Source of the DNA: Tridacna crocea
Taxonomy: Eukaryota; Mollusca; Bivalvia; Cardiida; Cardiidae
Assembly (NCBI GenBank): GCA_943736015.1
Contig: OX031072.1
Coordinates: forward strand, 7,963,501 to 8,027,500
DNA length: 64,000 nt
Direction of reading: 5' to 3'
The notes under the pieces were generated by a model. It was not told the DNA's origin. It made no database searches and saw nothing but the letters and a program-made list of their open reading frames with translations. Both the position numbers and the translations under genes were made by a program. The number at the start of each line of letters is the position of its first letter. The stretch's first letter is position 1. This document shows, one piece after another, positions 1 to 10,873 of the stretch.

Positions 1-2
1 TA

Positions 3-344
3 AAGAATATTTTTAAATGGGAATGGATGGAGTTTGAGGCTGCAGGACAGTTGCTTGTACCGTTCATTGAGAAGCTGTTTACTGCGGGTAAAGTGTATTG
101 CACTTTGTGTCAGAAGGAAGTGAATTGCGCATCACGTGGGAGAAAGGCATTGGAGTCCCACTGTCATATGAAAATCCACTCATGGACAGTTAAAGACTCG
201 TCAAACAAATTACAGCTTACCAAGTTAGCTATCATTTTGTTCTCTGTCTTGATCTGTCTTCTTCACATTTTAATTGAGAGTGGGTATAAATTTCTTACCC
301 CACCCACTCCCGGGAATAAGACAATTGAAATTGAACTGTCTTGA
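3..344 (+). CDS. BED/C2H2-like zinc-finger fragment, partial at window edge
   Basis: The frame is open from the left edge, where it reads KNIFKWEWMEF, to a stop at 344. Counting from the Met at 27, a zinc-finger pattern is visible with C25, C28, H45 and H51 (C-x2-C-x16-H-x5-H). It is embedded in a CASRG...L.SHC context typical of the short BED-like fingers found in hAT-derived and ZMYM-type animal proteins. The KWEW motif before the finger is also characteristic of that group. After about residue 60 the frame becomes hydrophobic and repeat-like, so the true exon probably ends near 200-215 or the copy has decayed there. Function is unknown. It could be a host exon or an hAT remnant, and nothing downstream continues it convincingly. 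Confidence 0.35.
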   Translation, partial: KNIFKWEWMEFEAAGQLLVPFIEKLFTAGKVYCTLCQKEVNCASRGRKALESHCHMKIHSWTVKDSSNKLQLTKLAIILFSVLICLLHILIESGYKFLTPPTPGNKTIEIELS

Positions 345-2030
345 AACCCCACTCCCTTATAGTCCATGGGTTAATAAAAGGGTTGGGGGGAAAACGAAGA
401 TGGCTTTGGCCTAAGGGGCCACTATCGCCTTTTTTTCTTTTTTAGATGTCGACTTAGGATTTACTTAGGGTTTTTTTTGCCAGGATTTACTTAGGGTTTT
501 TTTTTTTGCCCCATTTTTTTTATTGCCATGGAATGGAAACACTACAGAGCCCTCAGGAGGTGAAGTTTAAGCACCTCAGAAATAACATTTTCATTTTGTG
601 GCAGGGGGGGCTTCGCCCCCCTAGACCCCCCATGAGGGGCACTGCCCCCCTCAACCCCCACTGGGGGAGGACCCCCAGACCCCCGTTCCATTTTCAGATT
701 TTTTCCTTTGGGCCTCAGTCTCATGCCTGGTTTATTTCTTGTTTTATAAAGACAGATGATAACTTTCATTTGCCAGTCATCTGGTTCTTGGCTCTATTGC
801 CCAAGTGCCAGAAAAAGTCAAAGTTTAGTTTCTGGAGTCCATCCATCTATTATATTTGTTCTTATTTTCATGATAAAGTTTGCTGTATATTTCTGATAGT
901 CTTTAAACTTGTAATTTCTTTTAAATAATAAAATTTAGAACACCAATGGAAATGGGGAGGAAATTTTATGGTAAACTAGAAATAGATGTTAGATGTTAAA
1001 GTTCTACATTTTCTAACTGCAATAATAATGGTAGTGTTTATAACATAATACTTTTAAAAATAGAGAGACTATTTTTCGAGCTCTGCTTTTGACTTTTGGC
1101 AAACTATTGGGACTTATCTGCCCTGAAAGTGTAGTGTGAAGAAGCTTTCTAATGTCTAGGTCATTCTAAATACATTTATGTAAAGAGAATTAAAAGATAT
1201 TTCAATCGTTCTAGACAACTGAAAATGCTGACTGCAAAGAACTGTATTTCTGGCTATCTCAGTTCACCTCCCATTCAAATAAACAGAAAAAAAAAATTGT
1301 CAGTCACCCTCTCCATCAATCAATATTCAAATACTGTTTCACAGGTACATAAAATTTGTAACAATAATACCGGAATGAAAACAGTGGCTGGTATACAACA
1401 AAAGCAAATTGTATCTGTTCTTTACAAGCGTATAGGGACCCAAATACATCTTTCATTCATTTAATTACAGAAAATTGTGAGCTTTCACTGACTTTTTACT
1501 AGACTTGCCAGGGTCATAACTCCAATAATAGTGGTAAATATAGACACTCTGGCAGACGATGGTAGTTTTTGATCAGACTGCACTTAGAAAACCAGGGTAG
1601 AATCTTTATGGGTGTTGGATTGGTAACATATAAGTGATGTGTGTAAATGAAAAATATGTTTAGGTAGCATCTTATACTTAGTTATTATTTGTGGCACAAA
1701 GCTATCATTTCCAAGCATATTTTAAATATTGAAAATTCTTTTTTGCAATTTTGCATGTCCAAAATCAAATAAATATCAGTTGTATGCCGTATGGTTACAG
1801 TAAACCTTTTTTAAAATGCCAAGGTCATGTTTCATTAACAGTTTCACGGTGGCATTTTTTGGGGATCACCCAGTACAGTATGTACAAATTATCCATAAAG
1901 TCATGTTGCTATTACATTATGCTGCTCCTACCTTAGTAGCTGAATGCTAGAATGACTAATATCATGTGTGATTTCCCTTTTTGTTTCACACCAATCTCTA
2001 TTTTCTTGTAAACACATTCAAGGTCAAGAT
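345..2030. other. Gene-free stretch with a GC-rich palindromic patch
   Basis: No convincing gene was seen. The stretch is AT-rich apart from about 600-690, which is a cluster of C and G runs including the self-complementary GGGGGCTTCGCCCCC. Oligo-T and oligo-A runs are common. Confidence 0.5.
603..684. repeat. GC-rich palindrome and C-run cluster
   Basis: The patch has many runs of five or more C and several runs of G in about 80 bp, within a region otherwise about 35% GC. It contains a perfect short hairpin (GGGGGCTTCGCCCCC) and near-repeats of CCCCCCTAGACCCCC and GACCCCCAGACCCCC. The C runs would let the minus strand form G-quadruplexes. The family is not recognised, and an interspersed repeat is likely. 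Confidence 0.4.
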
Positions 2031-2038
2031 TGATGACC

Positions 2039-2200
2039 TTTTTATACGCCCACAAAACCAATGTTTTTGTGGTATACTGGAATCAGCCTGTCTGTCCATG
2101 TGTCCGTCTGTACAAAATACTGTTCAAAGTGCTGGTGATGGTATAAAGTCACATTCAGTGACAGGTCTAGTTTTTCTTGTCAAACTTGCAGTTTGTTTAT
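2039..2200 (+). mobile_element. 5' part of a TATACTGGAATCAGCCTGT-type interspersed element
   Basis: This stretch contains a degenerate hairpin (CCCACAAAACCAATGTTTTTGTGG) followed by TATACTGGAATCAGCCTGT and a Tc/Gtc-rich segment. The same order, with a longer hairpin, is seen at 51630-52054, so this is a decayed and truncated copy of that family. No coding capacity is visible. Confidence 0.45.
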
Positions 2201-2627
2201 AAATGTATAATATTAAGAGCCCTTTTGAAAATGTACTAAACTGGGACTTTTGGGAGATACTAGTTTGAATTGGATATATATTCTAATCAAGTTCTTTCAC
2301 GAAGTTATTAATCCTACATGACTGTCGTTCATGGTCTCTGATTTGATATACTATGTTAAAAACAGCATGGCTGTTCAAAAATCATTTAAAGGAACAAGAT
2401 CTGAGTGACACAAAGTATGACTAGTCTGCAGAAACTATAATGTTGTGTCAAATTATTCTTATTATTGGAATCGCCTGATCAAAGATATCCTCCAGTGACC
2501 TGTAATGACGCTTACCTTTTTCGACGTGCTTTTTATTTTGATTGCGAATTTGATACAAGTGACTTCCCCTGACGTCATATTTACTCCATACGATAGTAGA
2601 CGGACTTCACAACCAACAGAGAGAAAA

Positions 2628-2651
2628 AATGTGGAAAGTTAGAGATCTGAA
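2628..2651 (+). CDS. Possible short upstream exon of the DDE_1 element
   Basis: An ATG followed by seven codons ends in AAG just before a GTAAAA donor-like site. A polypyrimidine/TTTCAG acceptor at 3003-3008 restarts the frame in phase with the transposase reading frame that begins at 3009. This is weak: eight codons are too few to prove homology, and the real N-terminal DNA-binding domain would need more upstream coding sequence. Confidence 0.15.
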
Positions 2652-3008
2652 GGTAAAACTATCCAAAATATATATATATAAAACAAGGCCTATTTTATAC
2701 ATTTTAATTAATGCTAAATACACAGATAGTTTGTAGCTGATTTTTTCTGTCATAGTGAACGTGGAAAAAATTTATCTGTGTGCGTCTGCTACTCCTATTT
2801 ATCTCGCCTTCAGGTCACGTGACAGTCATGTGACAAGTCGGTCGGCAGTTACTTATATTCTTACTAGTGTAATATGAACGTGTTATATTATATCATTCAA
2901 GCGATTTTGCAGTTGTCATCAACGATTTCTTTGTTGATTAAGCATATCATTTTACAACAGTAAATTAAAACAAAATCAGTTAGTAATAATATTTTTTAAT
3001 CATTTCAG

Positions 3009-4602
3009 GTTCCTCAGAAGAAAAACAGAAAGTCAGGCAGACTGGGGCTCCTATCAGAGCTACAGCTAGGGAATTTGGTTGAGCACATCAAGTTTATGTC
3101 CCAGTGTGGCTATGGATATAGTAGGTCAAAAGTGGAAGACATTGCAAGTGAATATGCTGTAAGCCTGTGTAAACGAGACTCAAAACATCCTCTTTCTTTG
3201 AAATGGTTCCACGGTTTTATGTCTAGATGGCCAGAGCTTAAACTCTTGAAACCCTGTGGCTTGGAGCAACAACGCGCAAGGGCTACTACCATTGAAAGTG
3301 TATCGAGATACTACCAGGAATTGGGCTCTATTCTTGACACGTACAGCCTCAAGGACAGCCCAGAACGCATCTATTTATAACCTGGATGAAAAGGGCCTTT
3401 ATACTTGACGTACTCCACCAGCAGTAGTTACAAGTTGGGATTTCAAGCCTGAAGCTGTTACCTCCAGGTCAAGATCAATGGTGACAGTTATTGGATGTGG
3501 TAATGCCCTGGGATACAGTGTACCTCCATTTTTTGTTTTCCCAGGTGCGAGAATGCGACCAGAATTGTTGGAGGGAGCAACTCCTGGGACTGATGGTACT
3601 GTGACAGAAACAGGATGGAGTAACAGTACTGTATTCCGGAGATACATTGAGCAACATTTATTGAAGTATCTTCCTGAACACTCTCCTAATCACCCAGTGT
3701 TAGTGCTTTATGATGGACATAAATCACACATCAATCTAGGTTTGATAAACTGGGCTAAGAATGAGCATATAATACTCTTCATACTTCCTGCACACACTAG
3801 CCATGTTTTGCAGCCGCTTGATGTTTGATGCTTTGGACCATTTGAAAAGATTTATAACAACATCAGCAACAAGTTCATGCATGAAAATATTTGACAAAGA
3901 ATCACAAGATATAATGTCTGTTCCCTGGGATGTACTGCATATTCTAAGGCACTGACCGCCAGTAACTTTCAATCTTCATTTCGTAAAACTGGCATTTATC
4001 CCAGTTACAATCCCAGTTATATCCACTTACAACCCACATGTTTTACATTCTTTCAATTTCAAGCCATCTGAGGTTCTGCAAGAAGATAAAAGTACTGACA
4101 TAAAAGAAAAGCAGAATTTTACCGAGTCATCAGGTTTCTTTTCTGAAAAATCAAAAAAGATCACTGAGAAAAAGGCAGTTACCAAGAAAAGGCAATACCT
4201 TAGTAATGTTGTCAGTGGAAAAGCCATCACAGAAGAGTCAACAATTGACAGAATAAAACAGCATGAGGAGTCCAAGAAAATGCCAAAGTCTAAGAAAAGA
4301 ATGCTTGAACCGCAGCCTGGAACTTCTGGCACTTACAAACCTGCAAATACAGAACTTCATCAAGCGAGTCTCCTCTTCAGTCAGAGGAGGAATCACTTGA
4401 TGATGACTCTGAACTTTGCTGTGTATACAATTTGTTTATCCCTGCAGAACTTAGGCATTGCACATCACTTACTTTTGTCAAATGGGTACAGTGTACAAAA
4501 TGTGGACACTGGGTACACCTTGTCTTCTGCACTTCTGTGAGGGTTGTGAGAAGGGGAGATGATTTTTTTATGCAAGCACTGTGTAACTGAAGAGTAGACA
4601 TG
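3009..4602 (+). pseudogene. Decayed DDE_1 (pogo/Tigger-like) transposase with C-terminal PHD finger
   Basis: This is a plain DNA-transposon transposase. In order it shows: a CENP-B-type helix-turn-helix at about 3160-3300 (PLSLKWFHGFMSRWP then LKPCGLEQQRARA); a DDE_1 nuclease core with its three acidic positions in NLDEKG (about 3379), VLYDGHKSH (about 3706) and SHVLQPLD (about 3802); a basic, Lys-rich linker; an acidic stretch; and a C-terminal PHD-like finger (VKWVQCTKCGHWVHL, about 4470-4530). About seven breaks are visible: a shift with TAA near 3376, in-frame TGA at 3406, 3826 and 3892, and shifts near 4020, 4363 and 4566. It is therefore non-functional. Terminal inverted repeats were not identified. 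It may be intron-containing, because an acceptor-like site immediately precedes 3009. The family assignment is confident; the element boundaries are not. Confidence 0.85.
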
Positions 4603-5145
4603 AAGGGTATGAATTAACTCCAACAGACTTTGAATTTACAGATGTTTATTTTTTATTACACGTTTATTATCACATGAAGTAAAGCGAAGAAAGAAAGCAA
4701 ATGTTGAAAAGATCTAAAATTATTGCAAAATGTGTTGTTTTATAATTTTTTCATGCCAAACCCATGTTTACAATACCCTTTCTGAATCTGCAACGTACAT
4801 TATTCAACACATTGAAAATGAGGCTTAAAACAAGCAGCCAATCAGATGCGTGGAAATAGGTTGCTGTCAACAAAGATGGAGGTCTTTACCCTGTCCGATA
4901 TTCTGATAGACTGTGACAAAAGAAACTTCAATGCCTAGCCGAATTCATCATCATTTAAAAGCTGAAAGGTTGATTTAAAGAAAAAATACATTTCATCGGT
5001 CAGAATCATTTAGTTTGAACCGCATTTGATTAATACTTCTTAGGTGCATCGAAACTGGTTACTCGGATATATGCAGCATAAAAGAAGAACAACAAAGATT
5101 TCTTATCAAAGACATAGAGAATTAATTTTTGATCTGATCGACAAC
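4603..5145. other. Gene-free stretch downstream of the DDE_1 relic
   Basis: AT-rich, with no coding or RNA gene recognised. It may contain the undetermined 3' end of the transposon. Confidence 0.4.
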
Positions 5146-5373
5146 TTAACCCTTTACAACACGATCCTGACTTTTAATAACCCAAAGAAAGACATCTATT
5201 GAAAACATGGTGGGAAAAGGAGAAAAAGCTTGTAACCAGCATTTTCTCCTTTTCCCACAATGTTTTCTACCATTTCAAAGACTAATTCCGTCATTTGAAC
5301 CATACATAAATTGTCTTCTGCAAAGGCTCTCAATTCGAATAAGTCTTAATTTTGTCATTTGGTAAAGAGTTAA
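5146..5373. mobile_element. piggyBac-like MITE (TTAA/CCC type)
   Basis: The element is bounded by TTAA at both ends. The left end is CCCTTTACAACACGA and the right end is TTTGGTAAAGAG. A central palindrome pairs ACATGGTGGGAAAAGGAGAA with its complement around 5210-5260. It is 228 bp and non-coding. TTAA target duplication and a CCC terminus are diagnostic of piggyBac-class transposition. Confidence 0.8.
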
Positions 5374-5782
5374 TTGGTTAGATACAGAAGCATTTAAGGA
5401 TGGACTTTAAAGGGCAAATCAACAAGTTTCTGATATGATTAATTTTCAAATCTACATTAATCAAATGGTAACCTGGTAATGGTGTAATTAAAGAAAAAAT
5501 TAGTAAAAGTACTTTTTTTCAATTCATGTTTTTGCTTTTTACCTTTTATTGCATCACTTACCTCCCTTACTTATTTGTAGCTTCTCTTGATTTGTGACGT
5601 CGTAGGAGCATTTGTTTCAATATGGAACTTGTTTACCATAGTGGACTGAGCGATATTTAAGACAAAGAAATAGATGATTTAGGGCCGGTACATGTACCAG
5701 CCAATTTTTAAGGAAACTTATTTAGTTCCTGATGATTATAAAAGTAGCATTTTGCCCACTGATGGCAAAAATGATATAGAGG
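5374..5782. other. Gene-free stretch
   Basis: AT-rich. No gene, RNA or defined repeat was recognised before the palindrome that starts at 5783. Confidence 0.4.
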
Positions 5783-5939
5783 ATATTTGTTTTTTTCGGT
5801 GTAAGATCGAAATTTATTTCATCGAGTGGACACCATCGGTAATATTTTCACGAGTGGCGCAGCCACGAGTGAAAATATTACCGATGGTGTTCACGAGATG
5901 AAATAAATTTCGATCTTACACCGAAAAAAAAACAAATAT
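5783..5939. repeat. 157-bp near-perfect palindrome (fold-back element)
   Basis: The left arm runs from ATATTTGTTTTTTTCGG to TTTTCACGAGTGGC and is followed after about 3 nt by its reverse complement, ending ACAAATAT. Arms are about 77 bp with few mismatches, for example CGAG against CTCG near the centre. Half of the same element occurs at 54709-54797, so this is a mobile fold-back family rather than a unique cruciform. No coding capacity. Confidence 0.85.
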
Positions 5940-6119
5940 TCTATTTATTTTATGCTTTTAACCCTTTCTGGGAGGAGCTTTATCAAAATTCAGTACAGTT
6001 CTTTTCCCGTATTCCCCGTGGCGTACCTCTCCCGCATAGCAACGTTACGTCAAGCGCGTGAAATGTAAGGTATATGACGTCATATTTCCCATCTAGTTGT
6101 TAGGCACGCGCAATTTACC

Positions 6120-6240
6120 TAGGCAACAAGAACGTGAAAATCGGTATTTTCACTGGTGTTACCAGTGTAAGATCGAAAAATATTTTCACTGCTATTTCTC
6201 GATATCCTACCGGAAAGCATGAAATAAAATGTTGTACTAG
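6120..6240. repeat. Relic sharing TATTTTCACT / CCGGAAAGCATGAAATA motifs
   Basis: The stretch includes TGTAAGATCGAAA, also seen in the neighbouring palindrome, then TTTTCACTGCTATTTCTCG and TACCGGAAAGCATGAAATA. The second part recurs at 30690-30840. An unrecognised interspersed repeat is inferred from these two copies. Confidence 0.45.
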
Positions 6241-6900
6241 ACTTCTGAACAGTGTGTTGAGTATCGAGAGCGATGTACTATGGGACGAACATTGCTTAAA
6301 GAAATATTAATTCATACATGGTAGAATTAAGTGTATTGCATAAATTTTGTTTCACGTGAATCATTTTCAGTTGATTAAAGGGTGGAATTAATCAAAACAC
6401 AAAATGGAAGGTTTAAAGACAGTTCCACGACAAGACAGTTCCCCTACACTTTTGAAGTCATTTCCCCGACACTTTAGTTTCATGTCAAATAACCTTTTTC
6501 TTGAATTTACGATTGATAATTGTGAGATGTTAGTTCTAACTGTTGATGGGACCTTGTTGATATCTGTACCCTGTAAAGAATTCTATAAACATCGACGGGT
6601 ACAAATTAATTTGCTCATGGGTGATGGGTTACGCAATAAATCACGATTTTCATGACAACAACAATATTTTGAAATTCTGTTAACCAGCATGAAATTTGAT
6701 AAATGAATACCGGTATGTGCCAAGATTATTAAGACAATTCTCAAAATTATTTTGACATTTCCCAAAATCATTTTGAAATTATTTTAGTTGTATTTCTTAC
6801 CATACAGAAATACATGAACATCAGAGAGAGGCAGGATCTACCTTAGTGAAATACTTTCTTGCTGTTTACCTTGTACACATGATCCATTCAATGCAAAAAT
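6241..6900. other. Gene-free stretch
   Basis: AT-rich. The only long frame here (6404-6655, +) has no recognisable domain or exon signals, and I do not call it a gene. Confidence 0.35.
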
Positions 6901-7539
6901 CAAGGTTCGCACAGGCTTGAAAAGTGCTTGAAAATGAAGGGTAGTCTTGAAAAGTCCTTGAAACAGAGTTTTGTCTTGAAAAGTACTCAAAAATTCATAT
7001 CTAGCCTTGAAAAGTACTTGAATTTCAGGCTTTATGCATAACGGATTAGTAAATACTACTAAAAATTGATTTAGCAATGACAAAACAAGAAAATTACTTT
7101 AAAAAAAATAGAGTCCAATATCTGTGTCGCTTCCGAGTACGAAAATGCGTAAGACAGTTTTATTAGGTACGAAAGTATTATTGTATGAAACGACTGTATT
7201 TACACCTGTTCCCTGCTTTTAGGTGCTATCCCTACTTTATATGGTAATCGAATGGTGTCCAGTTTATACTGTATTGTAAGCATTATCTCCCTTTGCGTGA
7301 TTTATCTTTTCATAAAGTTATTGTCTGCAAGGTTTAGTGATTTACTTATGTTTTAATTCTGGATTTCTAGAAATTAGAATAAGGAAAGGTGTTTTCCATA
7401 GGAATTAGTCCAGAAAATACCCTTAGGTCAAGGAAACAAACGATATTTATAAAGCCCTTTGTCATAGTTGCAGAAAAGAAATTGATATTGCTTGCATGTG
7501 TGAAAGTGCACTCGGGTCTCATTCCAAAAGCCAGTTGCA

Positions 7540-7769
7540 TTAACCCATTACCACACGATAAAAATTTAGACTGGTCCAAATTGAAAGCATTTGCAGACGA
7601 CAAAATAATAAAGGTGACTGAAAAATTGAAATTTGTTCTGCGAACGGTAGAAAACACTGGGAAAAGGAGAAAATGCTGGTTACCAGCATTTTCTCCTTTT
7701 CCCACAGTGTTTTCAAAAGGCTTCTTCCTCAGAGGTGTCAAAAGTAGGGATTGTGTGGTAATGGGTTAA
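7540..7769. mobile_element. piggyBac-like MITE
   Basis: TTAA at both ends, with termini CCCATTACCACACGA and TGTGTGGTAATGGG. A long central palindrome (GAGAAAATGCTGGTTACCAG and complement) is at about 7660-7715. 230 bp, well preserved. Confidence 0.85.
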
Positions 7770-7881
7770 GGAAGTGGTAAGTCCATGACTGGAATGTTTT
7801 CAGACTATTTCATAAAATGTTAAGTCATAAAAACAAGTCCTAGTGTAAAAAAGAAAATGACCATTCCTAATCTCATTGTGT

Positions 7882-8110
7882 TTAACTCTTTACCACACAA
7901 TCCCGACTTTTAACGACCCTGTGAAAGAAGCCTTTTGAAAACATGGTGGAAAAAGGAGAAAATGCTGGTAACCACCATTTTCTCCTTTTTCCACCAAGTT
8001 TTCTACCTTTCTCACAGCAAATTTTATTTTTTTCTGTCAGATTTAAATCTCGTCTGCAAATGCTTTGAATTTGGACCAGTCTAAAACTTTGTCGTTTGGT
8101 AAAGAGTTAA
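7882..8110. mobile_element. piggyBac-like MITE
   Basis: TTAA at both ends, with termini CTCTTTACCACACAA and TTGGTAAAGAG. The central palindrome is at 7943-8002, with AATGCTGGTAACCACCATT at its centre. 229 bp. It is in opposite orientation to the copy at 7540, judged by the side carrying the TTTGGACCAGTCTAAAA block. Confidence 0.85.
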
Positions 8111-8115
8111 GAAAA

Positions 8116-8299
8116 TTAACCCTTTCTCAAACAATCCCTGGTTTTTACGGGTCTGGAATAGTAGCCTTTTGAAAACATTGTGGGAAAAGGAGAAAACACT
8201 AGTAACCAGAAATCATTTTTTCAGCAAGAGTTGAATTTTCGTCTGCAAATGCTTTCAATTTGGTCTAGTCCAAAATTATGTCTTTTAGGAAAGGGTTAA
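8116..8299. mobile_element. piggyBac-like MITE, internally deleted
   Basis: TTAA at both ends, with left end CCCTTTCTCAAACAATCCC and right end TTAGGAAAGGG. It is only about 184 bp because the right half of the central palindrome is missing: after GAGAAAACACTAGTAACCAG it jumps to AAATCATTTTTTCAGC. It lies 5 bp from the previous MITE. Confidence 0.8.
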
Positions 8300-8715
8300 A
8301 GAAAACCTGTCTTTGGCTTTAAAAAGGTAGGTATTATGTTTTAAAAAAAAGGTCCTTGAAAATGAGTTTTATGTACTTGAAAAGTCTTTGAATTTAGCCA
8401 GCACTTGCCTGTATGAACCCTGAAAATTAAATTATCATACATGTATAGCTGTTGTATGTTCCATAAAAAGCTTCTGTGTGAAAGTCTTAAACTCTGAATT
8501 GCAAGTCGTGGGAAAGGAAAGTGTAAATTTGTTCAGTTCTTGTTTGTCTTACGCAAATTGTTTCAATTTGGGCAAGTCACAAATTGGTCTATTAGGGAAT
8601 GTGCAGTTCTTACATTCCGGTCAAATTGCAGCATAGACGACTTCGAATTCATTGTAAAAACATACAAAGAGCTGCTAACTATCAATTGGTGCTTTATCCA
8701 GAATATTTTCTATAT

Positions 8716-8953
8716 TCAACTCTTTACCATACGAGAAAATATTAAACAGGTCCAAATTGAAATCACTTGCAGACGACAAAATAAAGTTAAATATTTCAAA
8801 TATTGAAATTTATTTCCAGCCGAGTAATACATTGTGGTAAAAGGAGAATAATTATGTGGGTCATAAGAATTATCTCCTTTTCTTTCAATGTGTTTAAAAG
8901 TCTTCTGTCTACAGGGTGGTAAAAAATGTAGGGATTAATTGGTAAAGGGTTAA
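8716..8953. mobile_element. piggyBac-like MITE, diverged
   Basis: The left end CTCTTTACCATACGAG is preceded by TTCAA (a mutated TTAA). The right end GGTAAAGGG is followed by TTAA at 8950-8953. The central palindrome is degenerate. Confidence 0.65.
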
Positions 8954-9230
8954 ATATAAATCGCACACCTTTGGCATGAGTTCTGGTTTGGTTCACAGGA
9001 AGCAGTATCCGAAGAGATTAGTACAAGTTGTATGAACTTGTTTCTCAACAGATGTAAAATACGATTTTTTACAGTGTGCGGTAAAAAAGCCAGAGGTAAA
9101 AAGGCCAAAGATAAAAAAAGCCAGAAGTAAAACGGTAAAATAGCGATAGGTAATAAGGCCAGAGGTAAAAAAGCCAGGGCTAATTTAGCAGTATTTAATG
9201 TAGAGAAAGCTTTTTATTTCAGAAAATCTT

Positions 9231-9560
9231 TAGAAGTATTTTGGGAAAAGGAGACGCCAATTTTTCCTTTTCCCAGAAAGTTTTATATCCTATCTTGATG
9301 CCTGAGATTAGTTCTTTTATAAGGGGAACTAGTCGTAATTAAAACTCCAGTCTTCAGCTCCCGACTTTTGAAAACATTTTAGGAAAAGGAGATACTGCCC
9401 GATAACAAACAATTTTTCCTTTTCCCACATTTCCTTTATACGTTTTGTATGCAGATTCTTTCAATATTTAACCCTTTCCCATACAACGCAATTTTAGACG
9501 GGTCTCCTTTTACTTTATTTGCTCATAACAAACACTTTCTCCTTTTCCATCCATGTTTTA
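9231..9560. mobile_element. Fragments of piggyBac-like MITEs
   Basis: Three degenerate pieces contain the GGGAAAAGGAGA ... TTTCTCCTTTTCCC palindromic core (about 9238-9282, 9372-9430 and 9468-9560). One is preceded by TTAACCCTTTCCCATACAA at 9465. No intact copy. Confidence 0.5.
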
Positions 9561-9745
9561 TATCCTATCTTGATGCGTTTATGCATGCTCTTCAAGTAAG
9601 AAAGAGTCTAAAAAGAAGCAAATAAACTATTTGCAATCACTGCATACCATTATCTTATACTTCAAAGTTTCGATGGAACAAACTTTCAATATCAAAAAAA
9701 AAATAATTACAAACATGCGCAAACTGTTATTTTACAGTCAAAATT

Positions 9746-9974
9746 TTAACCCTTTACTCCATAGATACTCATTTCTACGCACTGCTTGTAGGAGCCTTTG
9801 GAAAACATTGTGGCAAAAGGTGAAATTGCTCGTGATGAGCAATTTCACCTCTTGCCACAATGTTTTCTATGCTATCAAAAGATGTGATATACTCATAAGA
9901 AACAGCTTCATCCTTGCTCTTATGTAGGGTCAATTAAAGATACTGTAGAAATGCCTTATGGGGTTAAGGGTTAA
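9746..9974. mobile_element. piggyBac-like MITE, variant core
   Basis: Bounded by TTAA and TTAA, with a CCCTTTACTCC left end. The central palindrome is GTGAAATTGCTCGTGATGAGCA-type rather than the AATGCTGGTAACCAGCATT type. 229 bp. The right end is doubled (GGGTTAAGGGTTAA). Confidence 0.65.
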
Positions 9975-10236
9975 TCATAATTATGCAATCGGTCAAACAG
10001 TTTGAAATAATACTGATAAATTATGTATTAGGACCTTTCCTGCACCTATCATTGGTTTCAATTAATTTATCAATAAGTACTTGTAATAAACAAACAAATA
10101 TAATTTCTATTAATTAAATACAAATTATTTTATTGCCCATCCTTTTTGATAATATAAAATAAATCTTTATTTAGATACCACACTTTATGCTTTACATAGA
10201 GTATGGTTGATTCGTCTAATTTACATAATAAATGGT

Positions 10237-10790
10237 AAAATTAAAGGTGGCTCTTCAGATTTTGGGACGAAAATTTTACAAAAGTGCAAAAAAATCATCC
10301 TTATACTCCCAAAGCCTTTTAATTTTCATTGATAAAACCCCAGTAGTCGAAAACCGTCCGACAGCACGAGAAATTAGAGATTTACTACTGCTCAGGTTGA
10401 CACCAACGGGAGACACATTCTATTTTTAGATGATCATTCGCTCATTTACTTACAGGAATACACAGAAGAAGCTTCAAACATAGCGTCCGAAGAAGACATT
10501 ACGGAAAATAATTATAACATGTTTGTTATGACAGGGAATTTAAGTGTTATGAGTCACGTGCCAGTCACTTGACCTTCCCACAATACTTTATTGATTTTTG
10601 GCGCGAAATCTAAAAATAGCTTAAGAGGCTACATAGCCTTTTAAGGGGAAAACCATAAAAAAAATTTTTTTTTGTAATTTTATGAATCTTAATTATTGAT
10701 GATTTGTATTATTTTTTCATATGAATTTCAGTGATATATATATTTTTTAATTTGGTAAGATGTAAAAATTCTAAATACCCACCTTTAATG
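10237..10790 (+). repeat. 550-bp interspersed repeat, uninterrupted copy
   Basis: Homologous to 45716-48265 over its whole length. Shared landmarks include TTAGAGATTTACTAC, AGCTTCAAACATAGCGTCCG, AAGAGGCTAC and TCTTAATTATTGAT. The ends are inverted (AAAGGTGG and CCCACCTTT), preceded and followed by TTAA, suggesting a small DNA transposon. In this copy T10748 and A10749 are adjacent, whereas the other copy has a 2-kb element at the same point. Confidence 0.65.
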
Positions 10791-10800
10791 CCAAATCATA

Positions 10801-10805
10801 ATTAC

Positions 10806-10868
<63 letters not shown>

Positions 10869-10873
10869 TCTGG
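10801..10873. repeat. (TCTG)n/(TC)n microsatellite
   Basis: A run of TCTG repeats is followed by about 45 nt of almost pure TC dinucleotide. Confidence 0.95.

Larger units (their letters stand above)
6901..8422. mobile_element. hAT-like element with sub-terminal repeats, riddled by MITEs
   Basis: The ends carry GGTTCGCACAGGC (6904-6916) and GCCTGTATGAACC (8407-8419), an 11/13 inverted match with the CAGGGTTC-type ends of some hAT elements. Both sub-termini carry repeats of a CTTGAAAAGTRCTTGAA motif (6915-7025 and 8353-8395). Flanks AAAAATCA and GAAAATTA could be a decayed 8-bp duplication. No transposase frame remains. Three piggyBac-like MITEs lie inside, so this element is older than they are. 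The superfamily call rests on the ends only. Confidence 0.55.

Noticed and set aside
7389-7769. 126-codon + frame and its 124-codon antisense partner
   Set aside because: Both run through a palindromic piggyBac-like MITE; open frames on both strands are a by-product of the palindrome.
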